Part shown: positions 23,943 through 26,817 of the stretch, piece after piece
Layout of the letters: each line of letters begins with the position of its first letter
How positions within the stretch are numbered: the first letter of the stretch is position 1
Assembly (NCBI GenBank): GCA_026709745.1
Contig: JAPOSJ010000227.1
Span: 1-26,817 of the forward strand
Direction of reading: 5' to 3'
Length of the DNA stretch: 26,817 nt
From: Candidatus Dadabacteria bacterium
Lineage (GTDB): Bacteria > Desulfobacterota_D > UBA1144 > Nemesobacterales > Nemesobacteraceae
The notes under the pieces: generated by a model
The model's input: only the letters and a program-made list of their open reading frames with translations
Told to the model about the DNA's origin: nothing
Database searches by the model: none
Made by a program: the position numbers and the translations under genes

Positions 23943-24037
23943 TGGATTTTGCATCCGCACTCTTCATGTTTGTTTCCTGGGGAACAGGCCTGTGTCTTCT
24001 ATCTTTCTGTCTGATAAAATTTCACAGGAATTCCTAA
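23942..24037 (+). CDS. MetS-like small subunit of NSS transporter
   Basis: This short gene encodes 31 residues beginning MDFASALFMFVSWGTG: one hydrophobic membrane helix, then a short basic tail (KFHRNS). Its ATG overlaps the symporter stop codon (TAATG), so it is translationally coupled. Bacterial NSS transporters are often followed by such a 30-60 residue single-helix partner, studied as MetS of the MetPS methionine transporter. The position, size and the SWG pattern support that. It is intact although the gene before it is broken. Confidence 0.75.
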   Translation: MDFASALFMFVSWGTGLCLLSFCLIKFHRNS

Positions 24038-24053
24038 AAGCCGCCGTGGGGAA

Positions 24054-25403
24054 TCAGCCCTGTTCCGTTTCCTCTTGGAAAACCTCTTCCTGTTTCCCGA
24101 TACGGAAAATTCTTATTACATCCTCAAGCTGATGTATCAGGAAAAATGTCAGAGCAAAAGACGTAGCGAAAAGAACCAAGGAATTTCCTCCGATTAGCGC
24201 TAGCAAAACCAATGCGGCTGAATAATAATTTCTTCTTCCTAAAAAACGAAGGCGGGCTAGAAATTTTCTCAGAAATGAAAGCTCTTTGGGGTTAATGTGC
24301 TTGTCAACTTCAAAGTATGCAACCAGACTGCCGGAATTCGTGTACTTTATCAGAAAGTAAAACGACCATATCAGAAACAGGATGAATACAGTAATATTAT
24401 AGCTTCCTAACACAACGGCAACAGAGCTTCCTCCCTGAAGGTAGTATCCAACGGGAACCCCGATCAGAAAAGAAAGCACTGTAAACTGGTCACTTATAGT
24501 GTCGACCCACTGTCCATTCTTCGTCTCCATGAGCTTTATTCTAGCTACTTCCCCGTCACATCTGTCCAAAACCGTTGCAGCCTGCATAAAAAGAGCGCCG
24601 AGCACAGGATGACCAAGTGCGTAAAAGGGTCCGCATATCACTCCTATCAGGTTAATAATAACGCTGACGGCATTAGGCGTAAGAGGAGTTCTTACCAGAA
24701 GCTTGCTCAGAGGAAGAGATGCTCTTCCGTTTATATTCCTAGCTATCCATCCCGTGGCCGTTTTGCCGACTTGAGAAAAAATTATTCTTTCCGCCTCTTT
24801 TACGGATTCTTCTGTATCTGAAAGACGGTACCAGTACCCGACGTCGGCACTGAAAACTCTCATGCGGTTTCGCACGGCCTCTTTAGCAAACCAGGCATCA
24901 AATTCACCAGATGAAACAATAGCGGCAAGTTCCTTGGAATCCACGGAAAAAGCTCCCAGCACGCTGTTTCCTCCACCGAAATAACTGTTTACGTAACCGG
25001 TTTCCCCGTCTAGTCCGACTACAGGGCCAGCGTCCTGTTGAACAAGAACCGAGAATTCATCCTCCCGGCACTCAGATGAATCTCCAATGAATTTTTCAAG
25101 AGGGGCGGAATTTACTAAAACCAGAGAGGATTCCAAAACAAGCACTCTGCCCGAATCTATGGATACTGACTCTCCGGGCAAAACCCAGTTTATCCCAGAT
25201 GTAATCCTCGGGTCATCCATAAGAATATTTTTCAGATAACCCGAATTATCAGTAATTATATGGAACTGATCAATCCCTGTGCGCTGACAATTTATTACAA
25301 GTCTTTTCAGCTGCGGAACCTGAGCTATGAATCTGCCTGGAAACCGTGATAAATCCTCGCCATTTGTCCCTGCACCAGAACAAAATACAATAGCATTTTT
25401 CAT
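24054..25403 (-). CDS. Nucleotidyltransferase-like/CDP-alcohol phosphatidyltransferase fusion (DIPP-synthase-like)
   Basis: The 449-residue protein is two domains. Residues 1 to about 210 resemble a sugar-phosphate nucleotidyltransferase but lack the usual GxGTR-x-KPK signature (here FCSGAGTNGEDLSRFPG), so activity is doubtful. Residues about 215-440 are a membrane CDP-alcohol phosphatidyltransferase with the full motif D280-x2-DG-x2-AR-x8-G-x3-D-x3-D305 and about five helices. The arrangement and the GWIARNIN...LVRTPLTPNAV junction resemble bifunctional inositol-phosphate cytidylyltransferase/di-myo-inositol-phosphate phosphate synthase of archaea and Thermotogales. The product could be that compatible-solute precursor or a polar lipid. 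It is six bases downstream of a free nucleotidyltransferase that could supply the CDP-activated group. Confidence 0.82.
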   Translation of the reverse strand: MKNAIVFCSGAGTNGEDLSRFPGRFIAQVPQLKRLVINCQRTGIDQFHIITDNSGYLKNILMDDPRITSGINWVLPGESVSIDSGRVLVLESSLVLVNSAPLEKFIGDSSECREDEFSVLVQQDAGPVVGLDGETGYVNSYFGGGNSVLGAFSVDSKELAAIVSSGEFDAWFAKEAVRNRMRVFSADVGYWYRLSDTEESVKEAERIIFSQVGKTATGWIARNINGRASLPLSKLLVRTPLTPNAVSVIINLIGVICGPFYALGHPVLGALFMQAATVLDRCDGEVARIKLMETKNGQWVDTISDQFTVLSFLIGVPVGYYLQGGSSVAVVLGSYNITVFILFLIWSFYFLIKYTNSGSLVAYFEVDKHINPKELSFLRKFLARLRFLGRRNYYSAALVLLALIGGNSLVLFATSFALTFFLIHQLEDVIRIFRIGKQEEVFQEETEQG

Positions 25404-25409
25404 GGCAGA

Positions 25410-26192
25410 TTATTCAGAAGAGTCAATAACTCTCAGAAAATTCGGTACGGAATATTCCTTTTTCAAAAAACTGCCAGCCTCTTTTCTCGCTCTGAAAAGG
25501 TCAAGCGGACAGTCAACATCCATCCAGTAAAGCTCGCCTATATCCAAGGGCTTGATCTTATATCCCTTGCTTATAAGCCTGTGTATCGAGGATATGTACC
25601 ATTTACCCTCAGCACCAGGGTTTCTCATCTCCTCCTCAACAGCCCTTTTGAGCAACTCAACCCCCGTATCCCTGAACACCCTTATACCGACCGATTCGGC
25701 GGAAGCTTCGGCGTTTGATATTTCCTTGCTGATCTTTGTAATCCTGCTGTCCTCAACAACAACCTTCATGTCCTCCCTTTCATACTTGTGCCTCTTTTTT
25801 ATAGGAAGACATATCTTTTCGTCCCTGATCGAAAGCACTTTGTCCAGAACACCTATCTCGTACACATCATCCCCGTTCATGACCAGGAGATCTTCATCGA
25901 ACTCGCTTCGGGCTATCCAGAGGGACACAAGACTGTTTGTGGACTGGTAGAAAGGATTGTAGAGTGTGTTGATTCTCATCCCCAGACCATCGTAACTCCT
26001 CAGAAAATCTTCCACTCTCTCAAAACCAAAACCAACGACAATAACAACTTCGTTTATGCCGCAGTCCCTTATAAGATTTATCTGGTGTTCAAGTATAGAG
26101 ATATTGCCGATATCGAGAAGACACTTGGGTTTGTCATGAGTGTAGGGATAAAGCCTACTCCCTCTGCCAGCTGCAAGTATTATAGCTTTCAT
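25410..26192 (-). CDS. Sugar/polyol-phosphate nucleotidyltransferase (LicC or IPCT-like)
   Basis: The 260-residue protein has the active nucleotidyltransferase signature LAAGRGSRLYPYTHDKPKCL (6-25), a metal-binding MNGDDV and the closing YWMDVDCPLDL. It transfers a nucleotide, plausibly CMP from CTP, to a phosphorylated headgroup such as inositol-1-phosphate or phosphocholine. Six bases separate it from the CDP-alcohol transferase fusion, arguing that its product is used by that enzyme. No clear Shine-Dalgarno sequence is visible at the ATG; a candidate promoter is at 26314-26341. The exact substrate cannot be read from sequence. Confidence 0.85.
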   Translation of the reverse strand: MKAIILAAGRGSRLYPYTHDKPKCLLDIGNISILEHQINLIRDCGINEVVIVVGFGFERVEDFLRSYDGLGMRINTLYNPFYQSTNSLVSLWIARSEFDEDLLVMNGDDVYEIGVLDKVLSIRDEKICLPIKKRHKYEREDMKVVVEDSRITKISKEISNAEASAESVGIRVFRDTGVELLKRAVEEEMRNPGAEGKWYISSIHRLISKGYKIKPLDIGELYWMDVDCPLDLFRARKEAGSFLKKEYSVPNFLRVIDSSE

Positions 26193-26313
26193 TAATCAGA
26201 TTTCTCAAATAAGATGGCCATGCATCCGCAGAAATCAGAAGCAAAAGGCCGAAAATTCAATTAAAAATGCAAAGCTAAACGCCTTGTTCTAAAATACATC
26301 CTTCAAAATTCTA

Positions 26314-26341
26314 ATTTAACTATAGGAACCAACTATGTCAA
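26314..26341 (-). promoter_or_regulatory. Candidate promoter of the nucleotidyltransferase/CDP-alcohol transferase unit
   Basis: On the minus strand a perfect TTGACA (26336-26341) is followed after 16 bases by TTAAAT (26314-26319). It lies just after the panD stop codon and about 115 bases before the next start, so the pair may be expressed independently of panD. Confidence 0.45.
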
Positions 26342-26382
26342 ACACTCATTGAATCCGGTCTTTATCTGAAACACGGCCTTGT

Positions 26383-26775
26383 CTATCCGTCAGTTGCAAT
26401 CTTAAGACAGTTAATTCCTGACTTTATGCTGCTTATATTATTCATTTTGTCCACATATATAAGCTTAGGTCTGTGCGCTTTGCTCTGTTCCTCGTCGTAG
26501 ATTGCAAAATCCGCTATTATCACGCAGTCGCCCTTTCTCGCAAGATGCGCTGCGGCACCGTTTACACAGACTATGTTTGAACCACGTGCACCTTCGATCA
26601 CATAGGTTGAAAAACGGTGGCCATTGGTCAGGTTGAAAATGTGAACCTCTTCATAGGGTAACAGATCCGCCGCGTCCATGAGATCTCTATCAAGGGTCAG
26701 ACTACCTTCGTAATCCAGCTCAGCATCGGTTACCGTGACTCTGTGTATCTTGGATTTCAGGAGTACTCTTTGCAT
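26383..26775 (-). CDS. panD: Aspartate 1-decarboxylase, pyruvoyl-dependent
   Basis: PanD makes beta-alanine from aspartate for pantothenate and coenzyme A. The 130-residue proenzyme cleaves itself between Gly24 and Ser25 in YEGSLTLD, turning Ser25 into the pyruvoyl cofactor. Lys9, Arg54 and Tyr58, which line the active site in the family, are all present, as is VNGAAAHLA. Length is standard. Other pantothenate genes are not in the window; upstream sequence ends 42 bases before the start. Confidence 0.96.
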   Translation of the reverse strand: MQRVLLKSKIHRVTVTDAELDYEGSLTLDRDLMDAADLLPYEEVHIFNLTNGHRFSTYVIEGARGSNIVCVNGAAAHLARKGDCVIIADFAIYDEEQSKAHRPKLIYVDKMNNISSIKSGINCLKIATDG

Positions 26776-26817
26776 CGCCAGCCTACTACAGCAAAATATT
26801 GTCGATAAGCCTAGTAC

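Overview
The window reads as a chromosomal segment of a Gram-negative bacterium. The evidence is a BamD-like outer-membrane lipoprotein, a second lipoprotein, a UGA tRNA-Ser, and dense housekeeping genes with short gaps. I cannot place the lineage by eye. A LeuT-type transporter, a fused nucleotidyltransferase/CDP-alcohol transferase and two DksA forms together suggest a deep-branching proteobacteria-like or Desulfobacterota/Dadabacteria-like organism, but that is a guess.

Left accessory block (1-5467). A type I restriction-modification operon, hsdM-hsdS-hsdR, lies on the minus strand and resembles the EcoR124 family; hsdR runs off the left edge. Both hsdM and hsdS are broken at a run of exactly nine G, and each would be restored by one added G (or two lost). 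HsdS also carries three perfect 12-bp repeats between its target-recognition domains, like the repeat that sets spacer length in EcoR124. Next comes a two-gene cassette (78-aa protein plus a retropepsin-like aspartic protease), then a frameshifted IS1595/ISXO2-type transposase remnant. The block stops at the 3' end of tRNA-Ser(UGA), a common junction for genomic islands.

Middle (5588-12948). A DUF4399-like exported protein, an FAD monooxygenase, an acrylyl-CoA-reductase-like quinone oxidoreductase, a beta-hydroxyacid dehydrogenase, a 546-residue protein I cannot assign, PlsC and a diacylglycerol-kinase-family lipid kinase.

Core (13069-21769). rpsB-tsf-pyrH-frr form a compact translation operon, convergent with serS. 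Then come a UPF0173 metallo-hydrolase, BamD, a small lipoprotein, a four-cysteine DksA, prmA-mtnA, and a second DksA-like gene with one remaining zinc-finger cysteine. The dksA/prmA divergent promoters overlap, and both put the -10 box eight bases before the start codon, suggesting leaderless mRNAs.

Right end (22386-26775). A LeuT-type sodium symporter gene with one nonsense and two frameshift lesions is followed by an intact 31-residue MetS-like small subunit. Then a two-gene unit for a CDP-activated polar lipid or inositol phosphodiester (a free nucleotidyltransferase plus a nucleotidyltransferase-like/CDP-alcohol phosphatidyltransferase fusion), and panD.

The most notable system is the doubly phase-variable type I R-M locus with a third, repeat-based specificity switch. 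No CRISPR array or prophage was seen.
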